Positions 13,301 to 22,054 of a stretch of DNA of 64,000 nucleotides are shown here, piece after piece. The stretch is from Patiria pectinifera (lineage: Eukaryota > Echinodermata > Asteroidea > Valvatida > Asterinidae), in contig CM057130.1 in assembly GCA_029964075.1 (NCBI GenBank), positions 7,006,001 to 7,070,000 of the forward strand, read 5' to 3'. The stretch's first letter is position 1, and each line of letters begins with the position of its first letter. The translations under genes and the position numbers were made by a program. The notes under the pieces were generated by a model. It ran no database searches and was not told where the DNA came from. It worked only from the letters and a program-made list of their open reading frames with translations.

Positions 13301-15552
13301 TTCATTTCCTTCAAGCCATAGAGATTTGACGAAAGTCACAAGGGAAACCCTTTGTTTTGGTTTAGTTAGGGGGAAAAGTCACACAAGCAGGACTAGTTTG
13401 AATTGATAATGCGTTATTTATAGCCATGCTGCCGTGCATATAAATCAAATGACAACATAGGAACTTTTTGTATCCACATCAGAAAGGATTTAAGAATTTA
13501 TGAAATTTAAATCTGGCAAGCATGCAGTCTTGAAAACAAAGTAAAGGGCAAGGGTAATTTAAGACTTTAACAATGAGGGTAGGAAAGAGGGGGTTTATAA
13601 TTTAAATGTAAAACAAGTTAGAGCAACTCATGAAATTTTAATAGAAATAAGCAATCAGTCTAAAAAGCATAAAGCGTAGGGGATATTCCAGGAAGAGATC
13701 AGTTGAAATAAATTAATCAAAGATTACCTTTATCTTAAAAAAAAAAAAAAATACAGCACCTTACATTAGCTTTTAAGATTTTTGTAAAATTTGTACTTTT
13801 GAGAAATTACTCACAGAATGGAAAGATTCCCATTTGCAGACAAACTTGTCACACTGCGCACAAACCGTATAAGAGTGGTCTGAAAATTTCTAAGTGTTTT
13901 CTCAGTAAATACTTTTGTATTTTCCCCGCTAAATTTGACTTTTTAGGACATATTATCACTTTCTAATGGCTGATAGGTCACTGAAGGGAAAAATGAGTGA
14001 TGGCCAGATATGGGAATCTTTCCCAAGGAATTATGTTCACTGAAAACCGTACAACTACAATTTGTTGGTTTTTGGGGGCCGGGGGCTAGTGTGGCAACAC
14101 CGCAACATTATTGCTGCCCGTTCCCACACTAGCTGGGCTAAGGCGGGGGGGCCTAGTGTGGCAACACCGCAACATTATTGCTGCCCGTTCCCACACTATC
14201 TGGGCTAAGTCGGGGGAATAGAATCAATGGCTGACATTATTTTGTTGCATGGCAACTCGAACCCAAACCAACTCGGACCAATGCCAACTTGGACCCACGC
14301 CAACTCGGACCCACTACCAACTCGGACCCACTACCAACTCGGACCCACTACCAACTCGGACCCACTACCAACTCCGACCCACTACCAACTCGGACCCACC
14401 ACCAACTCGGACCCACCACCAACTCGGACCCACCACCAACTGGGACCCACTACCAACTCGGACCCAAGAACGACCAACTCGGACCCAATATGGATTTTAT
14501 TTATAGGTCATCTTAATTAACCCTAGCTCCCTAGGGGGTGCGCAAAATCGTATTGAATTTGGGGGATTCTAAGTCATGAACTGTCTAAAGATTTAAAATA
14601 AATAAATAAATAAATAAATGACTGAATAAAGACCACGAAGTACACACTCCTGCATGTGTCCTGCTTTTATTTTCTTTCGTATATTCAGAGCATGATCAGC
14701 AGTCACAGATCTATTCCATAATTGTATGCAATTTAAGTGATTATCTCTTTAGCCCCACAAGTGTACAGAAAATTATTGCAGCAAATGTACTACTGCTTAA
14801 GTCCAGCCTTAAGGCAGCCTTGAGGCCAAGGCCCGGCATCAAGGCACTACATCACTGACACTTAGTCTTGACTATTTATTTGTTATTTACAACACAACTT
14901 GTAACAGTTTCTCAGTCCTAGGCCTACCCCTTTTCTGTGGAGTTAAAACATAGGCTATCTCTTATTTTTTGCAAAATGATCTTCGAAAAAAATGTTGCAA
15001 CCTGACGCTACCTCAGCGGTTGTGTACAAAGTCTATGGTAGACAGGTTTCTAAGTATTTCCTAACAAAATTGGAAATGTTTCTCACAGCAAGAGTCATGT
15101 CTTATCATCATTTTGCAATGACTGACCTTCATTGAGATAATACAATGTATATGAAGAAAAAAGCAGCATCAGGTTGCAACATTCTTTCCTGATCTTCAAA
15201 ATTAAAGTTTAAATCGAACCAGTAATTGCAAGTGAATTTCAAAACTCAAGTTTCCTGCCAGTTCATCAATACAAAACCAACATGTTTTGTTTGAAGCTTC
15301 AAGTTTCATCGGAATAATTCACACACACAAAAACAAGAAGTCGATGGATTCCTACCTCCATTTATTGACCCCCTGGTTAGGTGATCTGGCGAACCAAGGA
15401 TCCAAGATGTACACACATCGGAAGGTTTTCGCCCCCACCAGAGCCTCTCTCAAAGCGGGGTTGTCGTGCAGCCGCAGACCCTTGTTACGGAACCAGTGTA
15501 CCAATGACACCCCTCGACGAGAGCTGCCGCGGGTTCGTTTCCTTTTCCCCAT
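4320..15552 (-). CDS. cry: Cryptochrome (photolyase/cryptochrome family), 5' four exons
   Basis: Four in-phase exons on the minus strand: exon 1 15552-15356, exon 2 9023-8772, exon 3 7930-7746, exon 4 4408-4320, all with GT donors and AG acceptors. Joined phases are consistent (2, 2, 1, 0). Exon 1 encodes a short basic N terminus, then the photolyase-type start [20 protein letters not shown] and [10 protein letters not shown]. Exon 2 has [20 protein letters not shown] and [12 protein letters not shown], ending LYDPK. Exon 3 has [14 protein letters not shown] and the SLEELG stretch. Exon 4 has [10 protein letters not shown] and LDRHLERK. These are the DNA-photolyase alpha/beta domain of animal cryptochromes, FAD proteins that act as light sensors or as clock repressors. 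The FAD-binding helical domain is not in the window, so the gene is partial here. Compared with the usual [12 protein letters not shown], one extra residue (N) is present. The assignment to the repressor type or the light-sensing type is not decided. Confidence 0.93.
4561..4795 (+). repeat. Dispersed repeat D, copy 1
   Basis: About 230 bp containing GTGAAACACCCCTC, ATGTGCCTTGCGCATGTAGTGCTA, GCACGATGTGGCGCA and GGTGTTTTACC. A diverged copy in the same orientation lies at 54867-55085. No clear terminal repeats; element class unknown. Confidence 0.65.
4796..5800. other. Cryptochrome intron 3 DNA, no gene seen
   Basis: AT-rich sequence; no exon-like segment or identified repeat seen. Confidence 0.4.
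5801..6166 (+). mobile_element. MITE-like family B, copy 1
   Basis: One of four copies of a ~370-bp element with imperfect terminal inverted repeats: AAGGCCnnnAAAAAAGTCTCCGGTnTCTGGTAT at one end and its complement (ATACCAGAAACCGGAGAC ... GGGCCTT) at the other. The shared body includes a GC-rich GCGTCGCCGTAGCCATGCGCGT segment, TTTGACTGGAATCCTGC, and GTTACGATCGAGT. No coding capacity; ORFs within are shadows. Confidence 0.8.
6167..7745. other. Cryptochrome intron 3 DNA, no gene seen
   Basis: No supported exon. Around 6890-7370 there are inverted-looking segments with TTTTTAGACAGGCTGTA and TACAGCCTGTCTAAAAAAAA at opposite ends (6881-6899 and 7351-7370), consistent with another short terminal-inverted-repeat element of about 490 bp. 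Confidence 0.45.
6881..7370. mobile_element. Putative short inverted-repeat element
   Basis: Ends read TACAGCCTGTCTAAAAAAAA (6881 side) and TTTTTAGACAGGCTGTA (7370 side), complementary over about 17 bp with flanking TA. The internal halves are also partly complementary (for example TGAGCATCACATTAAAG against CTTTAATATTATGCCAAG). Looks like a Tc1/mariner-type MITE; class is inference. Confidence 0.55.
8082..8499 (-). mobile_element. MITE-like family C (TTAACCCTAAC ends), copy 1
   Basis: Ends TTAACCCTAACTCCCTAGG and GTGGTTAGTGTTAAC. The body is rich in AATCCTGC / AATCCTCC words and contains CTGACTGTCAATGTGTTGAGGC-like and AAGGTCCAGCCCAAGATCTTG segments shared with copies at 43913, 47027 and 55093. 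Boundaries fall on TTAA, suggesting a TTAA target duplication. It sits in cryptochrome intron 2. Confidence 0.8.
9070..9489. mobile_element. Family C variant with internal tandem repeats
   Basis: Flanked by TTAACCCTAAC (9070) and TAGGGTTAA (9489), the same termini as family C, but the body is a tandem array of about 47-bp units containing GGAGGATTGAGGATGAATG repeated six times. ORFs across the array are repeat artefacts. Located in cryptochrome intron 1. Confidence 0.75.
9531..10558. mobile_element. hAT-like non-autonomous element with perfect 8-bp target duplication
   Basis: Ends CAGAGTTGTAATGAC and GTTACAACTCTG are inverted repeats. It is flanked on both sides by GTTTCAAT (9523-9530 and 10559-10566), a perfect 8-bp target duplication as made by hAT transposases. 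Both subterminal regions (9541-9730 and 10350-10535) consist of dense GACTCGACTCGAGTC repeats, so each end can fold on itself. No transposase ORF is present inside. Confidence 0.88.
10567..12507. other. Cryptochrome intron 1 DNA, no gene seen
   Basis: AT-rich, with homopolymer runs and a small ACATGTACATGTACAT repeat near 12120. No exon-like segment recognised. Confidence 0.4.
12508..13015 (+). mobile_element. MITE-like family A, copy 1 (TTAA ends)
   Basis: 508 bp with terminal inverted repeats TTAAAGGGAATGTACAAC and GTTGTATCTTCCCTTTAA. Internal landmarks are GTCTGGTTCCCTGACC, its inverted partner, and the palindrome CAACGCTGGTCGGCC. Five copies occur in the window. TTAA at both ends suggests a piggyBac-type or similar TTAA target; that class assignment is inference. 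Confidence 0.85.
13016..14074. other. Cryptochrome intron 1 DNA, no gene seen
   Basis: No ORF of note and no recognised repeat. Confidence 0.4.
14075..14215. repeat. ~70-bp direct tandem duplication
   Basis: The phrase CTAGTGTGGCAACACCGCAAC, followed by ATTATTGCTGCCCGTTCCCACACTA and CTGGGCTAAG, occurs twice back to back. Each unit itself contains the inverted words TAGTGTGG and CCACACTA. Confidence 0.85.
14259..14490. repeat. 17-bp minisatellite
   Basis: About 13 units of ACTACCAACTCGGACCC with minor variants (ACCACCAACTCGGACCC). All three plus-strand frames are open across it, giving spurious ORFs because 17 is not a multiple of three. Confidence 0.92.
14540..15355. other. Cryptochrome intron 1, 5' part, no other feature seen
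   Basis: A fragment of a family C end (TTAACCCTAGCTCCCTAGG) lies at 14517-14536. The remainder shows no supported feature. Confidence 0.4.
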
Positions 15553-15878
15553 TTTGCAGTTTCTCGATCGACAGAAAGTTGAGGGATATTTGACCGTCTT
15601 GGTTGTAAGTAGAGAGGCGAAGACTTAATTATCCATACGGCAACATTCTGAAAGATTTCAGCTATGGGTTAAGCTAAACGAAGGCAACTCTTGTCACTTC
15701 ATCCATGGAGCGGCCCGGGGAAAGAGCTTCATCCGTCAAGCCCAAAAGTAAATGCGATATGCGCACTCGAGCACGCACACGCACGTACAGCTGATGACGG
15801 CTGGCGGTTTATTTATGTAACTTGCCCGATTGAGAATATAGCCCGATTGCCAAACAAGCTGGAGTGCGTGTGCAATCA
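15553..15878. promoter_or_regulatory. Upstream region of cryptochrome (5' UTR/promoter, undefined)
   Basis: This is the sequence immediately upstream of the cryptochrome ATG and must hold the 5' UTR or promoter unless an upstream non-coding exon exists. It is less AT-rich than the surroundings. No canonical CACGTG E-box was seen; a CACGTACAGCTGATGAC stretch near 15782 is only E-box-like. Confidence 0.3.
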
Positions 15879-15879
15879 T

Positions 15880-16410
15880 GGAGGAAGGAATAGTCATTGG
15901 CTTTTGCTGTAATTTTCAGAAATGAACTATTTGAGCGGTTAGATCAAATGTTTTTACACTGACATGTATGAAGTTTTGTGTTAAAAAAATGCTGGAAAAA
16001 ACCAAGAAAAACACAAATGTTCAAGTAGTCTGGTTCCCAGACTCCACTAAAGATGAAATGGATCATGCAATTTATAGATGCCGGAAAATTGTAAGGTAAG
16101 GGAACCAGTCTAGCCGGCCTGCATCCGTTCATGAACATGAAACCAATAGCAAACAAAATTTGGACTAATCATTGAAATGGTAAATTTGGAACAGAAGTTG
16201 AAAAATAGTTAGGTTTTTCCAACGGTGGTCGGCCAACCACTGTTGGAAATTTATACAAAATACCACTTTTCTTGAAAATGACTTCACACCAGGTGCCATA
16301 ATTTTACAGGATGCTTTAGACTGTCATTTATCAACATCCTAGTAAGGTATTTTGTAAAAATGTGTTAGTTTTGTTTTTCGATGTTCGCAAATGTTGTATA
16401 TTCCCTTTAA
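15880..16410 (+). mobile_element. MITE-like family A, copy 2 (left end degraded)
   Basis: The right end GTTGTATATTCCCTTTAA (ends 16410) is intact; the left terminus is diverged. It contains GTAGTCTGGTTCCCAGAC, GGGAACCAGTCTAGCC and the GTGGTCGGCCAACCACTGTTGG palindrome typical of the family. Confidence 0.75.
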
Positions 16411-17740
16411 GTGCATCACGGATCTTCAACACCAGGATAAACGACTGCCGAAGTGCATCGTGAGTGCATGTGATCGGAAGAAAAACGCCGCAAGCTTCAT
16501 GGGCGGCTTTAGGTTGTGGCCGTGGGCAAAAATACGGAGAAAATCAAACCTTAACACTTTATCATCTATATGTAATATGACAATATAAAGACATTTAATG
16601 TTATAGTTGATGTTGAAGGAAAGACACGAAAAGTGGCGTGCACATTCCAAGATCGGAACCTGACTTTGGATGTGATGGGGAGGGGGAGCCTTTGGGTAGT
16701 TCCCTGGTTAAAGTTGTCCATCATTTATCAAAGCAAGTCTCGGTTTGTTGGTTTGCTTTGAATTGTTTCGGCTTTTTAATCAATTTTTTTAAATTTAATT
16801 GAGACATCGAACAAAAAAATCCAGTGCACCAACGTTATACACAAAGAGTGGGTTGTTCTTCTTTACAACTGGTTCTTGAACCCATGTTGAACCACACAAC
16901 TCAAAAGAAATATTATTCACGTGGCGTTACCGCAAACTTTCCATTCATTGTTTGTTTTTATTTGACAGTCTCAACGAATATCTTACAACACGAATTAAAT
17001 TCAAATTATGCGATCACAGAAATACAATGTATATATCCGAGGCATTGTCGGGATGTACACACATCGGAAAATAACACAAAAGGCTAGCTTTGGATGTCGG
17101 GGGGGGGGGCAACCGCACATCCGCGCCGAAATGTAGAAATGTTATGTTACTAGTTTATGTTCAGCCTTCAGCCGAGAAAGACTCTGCTAGGGTCGAAACG
17201 TTAGGCCACTAACTATTTTTTTGCATTTATACCATAGGTCCTTTTGGTTGGGCAGTTTGCAACAGCTAATTCTATTTTTCATTTAGTCTATGTATAATCT
17301 ATTATGCGTAAACAGATTCGCTGATTAATTAGGCAAGACCCCGCCTCCTGACCTCCTAGATTTTGACCAATCAGCGGGCGCTTTCTATATCGGGTCTTCG
17401 GTCATTCACCCGTTGCGCGTCATAGACAATGGATTTAAAAAAAATATATATTACGCGATATCGCGTTCGGCTGTTGCATTACACAACACTGCATTCGAAT
17501 CGACCAATCAAATCGTTTAGTCCTGATTTAGGAATGAAATGACGTCACGATTTAGTAAAGTCGAATCCGATTGGCTAGCGCGCGGCTTGCATATAATCTG
17601 CATGTCAGGACATATTAGACGTTATACAGGAGTTGGCTCCGTGGATAACGGGTGATACTGAGACTACCGATCACCGTCGGTCCGATAATGATCAGGTGTA
17701 ATATCTTTGTTTTGTGTTATATCGGCTCTAGCCCAATATT
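16411..17740. other. Intergenic DNA, no gene seen
   Basis: No coding segment supported. From about 17160 to 17640 composition becomes more GC-rich with TATATTACGCGATATCGCG and short palindromes, possibly the edge of another repeat. Confidence 0.35.
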
Positions 17741-19085
17741 CAGGTGGCATACGGTCGGAATCGGACCGACTGGTCCAAAGCACCAAAATTGGCAAATAGA
17801 TTCTTATAGCCCTAAAGAAGATATTTAGAAGGGGCGACACCGCAATTTCTTTTGGGAAGGGTGCCTAATTTGCATAAAGCGTTAATCCCTGCCGTGTAAT
17901 ATATTCCCATATTTGGGTAGGTGTTTATTTTTTTTATTTTTTTGAAAAGTATATTTTGAGGATTTACTTACATATCCTTACTTAAAAAAAAAACATTTTC
18001 TAAAGCATATCGGAGACTTGAAGTACCGGGAAGCGTAGAAGGGCCAATAAATTAAGAAAAATTTAGTTCCTATCTCGCCGCGGCGAGATAGGAACTAAAT
18101 TTTTCTTAATTTCTTTTGGCCCTTCTACGCTTCCGTATTGAAGATTATGAGGACATAATAAAGATCCAAAATGGCTACCATTATACCATAAAGTTGCGCG
18201 CCAAGTTGCCTTTTTCCTCAGATATCATCACGTAGTCTTGCCAAACCTCAGTATTGATGAGCTTCAAATTCACAAAGTTACTTAATGGGAAATCATGTGA
18301 AAAATTATACCACCTTGATATTTAGCCCACATAAACATAAAAGGGGGGAAAATGAGGTGTCCGTAAATTGGGCTAACAATTAGGCGAAGGGTTGCCTAAC
18401 ATGGGGACTTGATCAAGTTCAAGGATGAATCCCCCAAAATAAGAGTTAATGGTTTTTTTTAATAAATGATGTCTACGTCCAAACGTTTTTGGGAATTTCC
18501 TTGAACTTGTTTAAGTCATCACGTTAGGCAACCCCTTATCTACTTTTAAGCCCAATTTACGGACACCTGGTTTTTCCCCGTTTTTGTTTTCTGGGCTACA
18601 TATCACAATGTTATCATTGTTCACATGATTTTCCATGAAGTTTTAATCGTTTAACTCTGCCAGTAAGCAACTTGGTGAATTTGAAGCTCATCACTAAGGT
18701 TTGGCAAGAATACTTGATGATATCTGGAGACAAGGTTAATGCGCGCAACTTTAGGGTATAATAGTAGCCATTTTGGATCGTTACTATGTCCTCATAATTA
18801 TCCAGTCAGTCTTAAATGCTTTAGAAAATGTTATTGAAGTAAGGATGTGTAAGTAGAATCACCAAAATATACTTTTCGAAAAAAAAATAAAAAAATAAAA
18901 CTATACCCAAATGTAAGGAATAAATATATTACATGGCAGGGATTAACGATTTATTCAAATTAGGCACCCTTTTCAAAAGAATTCTGGTGTCACCCCTTCT
19001 AAATATCTTACAATCTATCTACCAAGTTTGGTGCTTTGGACCAGTCGGTCACGATCTTGGCAAAATTGGCTCTCAAGCCACCTGA
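17741..19085. repeat. Large fold-back (inverted) repeat
   Basis: A 1.3-kb imperfect palindrome centred near 18450. Matching arm phrases include CAGGTGGC / GCCACCTG at the tips, GACTGGTCCAAAGCACCAA / TTGGTGCTTTGGACCAGTC, ATCCAAAATGGCTACCATTATA / TATAATAGTAGCCATTTTGGAT and TTGCCTAAC / GTTAGGCAA near the centre. The arms are diverged by perhaps 10-15 percent. No transposase; likely a fold-back or long MITE. Confidence 0.8.
18029..18134. repeat. Near-perfect 100-bp palindrome nested in the fold-back left arm
   Basis: Centre CTATCTCGCCG|CGGCGAGATAG at 18080/18081; arms extend through AACTAAATTTTTCTTAATT to CTTCTACGCTTCC. It is present only in the left arm of the larger fold-back, so it was inserted after the fold-back formed or was lost from the right arm. 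Confidence 0.85.
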
Positions 19086-20857
19086 CTACAAGATAAGAGC
19101 TGAAAGCTCCAAAATAGAAAAAAATATACCCGGCGAAAACGACGGTCCGTCCGCTATCTTGTTAATGGTTGAAATAAATTTAAATTCCGTAACTGATGCA
19201 CAAAATGTTTACCGTTTACTCATGCCCATCCCAGCGATACAAAAGCATTGCCCTCAGTTAAAGCGCTCCTTGATATATCGGGCATTTGTCGTGTACACAG
19301 GTTGTGCCGGGTTCGTACTTGGACGCGGTACTCAATCCGTCCACAACCACTTACACAACTCGTGTGTATCAATGGTGATAAACATGTGAGTTGCATAAAG
19401 TCACGTTGCAGGCAACATGGTACGGAGGCCGCCATTATCCATACGATCGTAAAATATATTTTAGACAACTAATCTCTAGGTTAGGGATGGAATCCTCTAA
19501 ATTTATTTCTGATACCGTTTATTTTATTTTAAGGGTAGATTTTAATCCTTGAGTACTAGTAGGGGACACTATATTTATCGCTTCCTATCCATACCATCAC
19601 CCGGACTGAACTCTTCGGGGTCTTGACGAGGCCTTCGTGGCGCAAAGTTTTAACCAAACTGAAGACGAAGCCAAGGTTTCGAATTATTTGGCTACGGCTA
19701 GAAATAACACGTGGATCTATCGGAAGTGGCGCAGCCGCTTCCATAGTCGCGTTTGTAATGTACATTTTTACGTCCACCTCGTTACCGGTGACTGATCCCG
19801 TAATTCGGATGTGTATTTGGTACCTTAAGGGCTATCAGCCCTGGGATCAAGGGAGCGGATTCGTCTCCTTACAGTCAGGTACCCTGATATTATTGATAAC
19901 TTTCGTACTTGATAATGCTTATGCGAGCCTGGGAACAATCTAGCGCTATTTTGTGTATTTCGCCCATTTCGTTCACATCCTTAGGCTTTACGCAGTGGCT
20001 ATTGTTACGGCAGCCGTAACGCATTTCCCATTTTCTATCGTTACGGCACTGCAATTGCGCAAGCGCAATGACATGTCAGAACGAACCACGAAGCTGACGT
20101 TAACTCTAGCTCTCCGGCCGGCCGGCCGTAACCCATTTCCTATTTTCTATAGGCCCATGGACAGCAGCAGAACAGAGAGCTTGACTTTCATTACGATCAT
20201 GAACATGATACATGTGCATTTATACTGCTGTATTTTTGTACCCTGAACCATGAAAATGAATGAATTTGGTCGAGAAAAGAAATGAAACTTACAAAAAAAT
20301 ACATGAAGCGACGCAATTCAAGTCAATAAAGAAGAAAACAGTGTCGACACTACGCGACGTTTGCACGTGCCAGCCCCAAACAGTACGTGTGGCACGTGCA
20401 CACGCACACCCACAATCACTCCAAGCCACCGCGTGTGGTCAGCCGGCCGACCTCGTGTTTTGCAGGTATATGTGCAGGCGCAGGCACGCTGACCCGGTCT
20501 GTGTGTACTTACGACACGGGTGCGAGTGGCGTTTTTTTCCTCGGGAGGGACAACTTTGGAGACGATTTTTACCCGGATAAATGACACTTTTTGGCAAGAT
20601 TAAACCATATTTGGTGACTTCATATCCCCATTTTGCATAAGCCGTATGCGCGTTCTGGAATTATGTGACATTTCTGCTTGATTTGGGGAAAGACATTTTG
20701 GTAGGTTATAAAATCCCCCCCTTCAATCATAAAAAGACAAACGCGCATACGACACTGAAAAGATGACAACTCGCCGTCACGAAGTTATTTGAAGTCTTTA
20801 CGAAATAAATTTTGCACGCAAGACAAAAGGTATAAAAATGTTTATTGTACACAATTT
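19086..20857. other. Intergenic DNA, no confirmed gene
   Basis: Several ORFs of 60-117 codons occur but none resembles a known protein or has convincing splice context. The one clear structure is the segment near 19980-20105 that matches the WASHC3 upstream region in inverse orientation. GC-rich palindromic words (GGCCGGCCGGCC) occur at 20116. Confidence 0.4.
19980..20105 (-). repeat. Inverted copy of the WASHC3 upstream segment
   Basis: The reverse complement of this segment matches 38466-38582 over about 115 bp, including CTTGCGCA, CGTAACGATAGAAAATGGGA, AATGCGTTACGGCTGCCGTA and GCCACTGCGTA. Several internal words (GTTACGGC/GCCGTAAC) are palindromic. It could be a dispersed short repeat or a duplicated promoter fragment. 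Confidence 0.75.
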
Positions 20858-21040
20858 TCAGTCATTTATGATGCCTAAAACGGAAATTACAGTACTTTGA
20901 AAACAGCCCAAGATCCCGAGAATCAGCGTTGTGTTGTCTAGGCCGTGCGTGAGTGTCACACCGGCCTCGTAGTATTTCAAGGCGTCGCTGACGACTTTGT
21001 TAGGGACCCTTTTTTTGGCCGATTTCACCGTGTGGGAGCT
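20858..21040 (-). CDS. Possible 3'-terminal exon of an unidentified gene
   Basis: Read on the minus strand, an open frame (up to ~73 codons) ends in a hydrophobic stretch (TLILGILGCFQSTVISVLGI) followed by IND and a stop at 20858. An AATAAA polyadenylation signal lies about 20 bases downstream (near 20840). A possible acceptor (TATTTGTAAG) falls near 21040. The look is that of a terminal exon of a membrane protein; a PEX11-like C terminus crossed my mind but is not supported well enough to name. No upstream exon was found; if real, the intron would contain the integrated element. Confidence 0.25.
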   Translation of the reverse strand, partial: SSHTVKSAKKRVPNKVVSDALKYYEAGVTLTHGLDNTTLILGILGCFQSTVISVLGIIND

Positions 21041-21207
21041 TCTTACAAATACAGGGAGGTATATGTGGCCTTTTCCCACTCTGATACTGACTGGGACAGT
21101 GCCTCAAAAGAGGCAAATTCTGCGCATACAACGAGAGAATTCGCCATATGTCTCTTGGGCACTCGTCCGACCTCGACCGAGACGCTAGAATCAGAGGCCT
21201 GGATTAT

Positions 21208-21231
21208 GTACGTACGTACGTACGTACGTAC
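21208..21231. repeat. GTAC microsatellite
   Basis: Six tandem GTAC units; self-complementary on both strands. Confidence 0.9.
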
Positions 21232-21556
21232 ATGGCCGCCTGTGGTGTATGCCCCGGAGCGGCCGGCCGGGCGCACAGATCCCCGGCCGGCCCCCCGCGA
21301 CGCGCGACGCAGGAAGCGCCCAACCTCGTCCCCAGGGTGTCGAGCAGTACGCGCCCACCACTACCCGCTCTCTCACCCTGGTATTGGATCATTTGCATGT
21401 GCAAGATTTTTGCAGACGTATGCAAATGAGAAACAGATAAGATCGTAACAGTTTGATTTCAAAAATCGTGTTTTCGTAACTCACGCCGTGCTCGCGCTGC
21501 TACGAATCGATTCTGTTTTTATCCCCAGACACCGCATACAAAAACAAACGCTAATG

Positions 21557-21562
21557 TGTAAC
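21557..21562. repeat. Target site duplication, left (TGTAAC)
   Basis: TGTAAC here and at 36653-36658 flank the virus-like element. The intact R copy at 37799-38311 has this hexamer once (as GTTACA on the plus strand), confirming a 6-bp duplication (5 bp if the terminal base is counted as part of the element). Confidence 0.9.
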
Positions 21563-21938
21563 AGTAGTAGGGGAGGTGGGGGTATGGGACCAAAATGGAA
21601 AATCTGCGGCCAGTCTGGACATGCCGCTCTCGATTCTTAAAAATAGTTGGAGGAAAAATATAGGGGAATCCCCCGCGGCAAATGTTTTAGAAATCTGACG
21701 TCAGGTTTGGGAGCAAAAAAGAAAAATGTGTGTCAAGTCAGGGCCTGTCGCTCTGGAGTTAAAAAAATAAATCTGTCGTCGCTAAAATGAGGTGATGTCA
21801 CCACCACGTGACTTTGAAAAATGTGTGAGTCACCACCATGTGACCTTGAAACGTGTTGAGGCACGATAGGAATGTGGCGTAAACAACGTGACCTTGAAAA
21901 AATGTGTGAGTCACCACCACGCGACCTTGAAACTCGGG
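21563..21938. repeat. Left terminal inverted repeat of the virus-like element
   Basis: 376 bp matching the reverse complement of 36279-36652 with few differences. The inner boundary is sharp at CTTGAAACTCGGG. It contains a perfect CRE (TGACGTCA, 21696-21703), two AP-1 words (TGAGTCA, 21826-21832 and 21907-21913) and four iterations of TGACCTTGA or close variants (21809, 21841, 21889, 21922), several joined to CACGTG-like E-box cores. Confidence 0.95.
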
Positions 21939-21990
21939 TCCATTATCTCTCGTCTTGAAGATCCCTCACCAGCCGGTGAGTCTGATTGCT

Positions 21991-21996
21991 TATAAA
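21991..21996 (+). promoter_or_regulatory. TATA-like box upstream of the polymerase gene
   Basis: TATAAA 59 bases before the polymerase ATG, between the left inverted repeat and the gene. Position fits a promoter but nothing else confirms it. A small hairpin (TCACC-AGCC-GGTGA) lies just upstream at 21965-21978. Confidence 0.35.
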
Positions 21997-22054
21997 TCCA
22001 AAGTCTGCCCTCCAAAAAAAATGAGAAAAAAAATATTATATTTTCTATAATAAA

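Noticed and set aside
14227-14520. Three overlapping ORFs of 75-97 codons
   Set aside because: They read through a 17-bp minisatellite; low-complexity translation in every frame.
20945-21448. 167-codon plus-strand ORF
   Set aside because: Runs from unique DNA through the GTAC microsatellite into the R element end; composition and context show it is chance.
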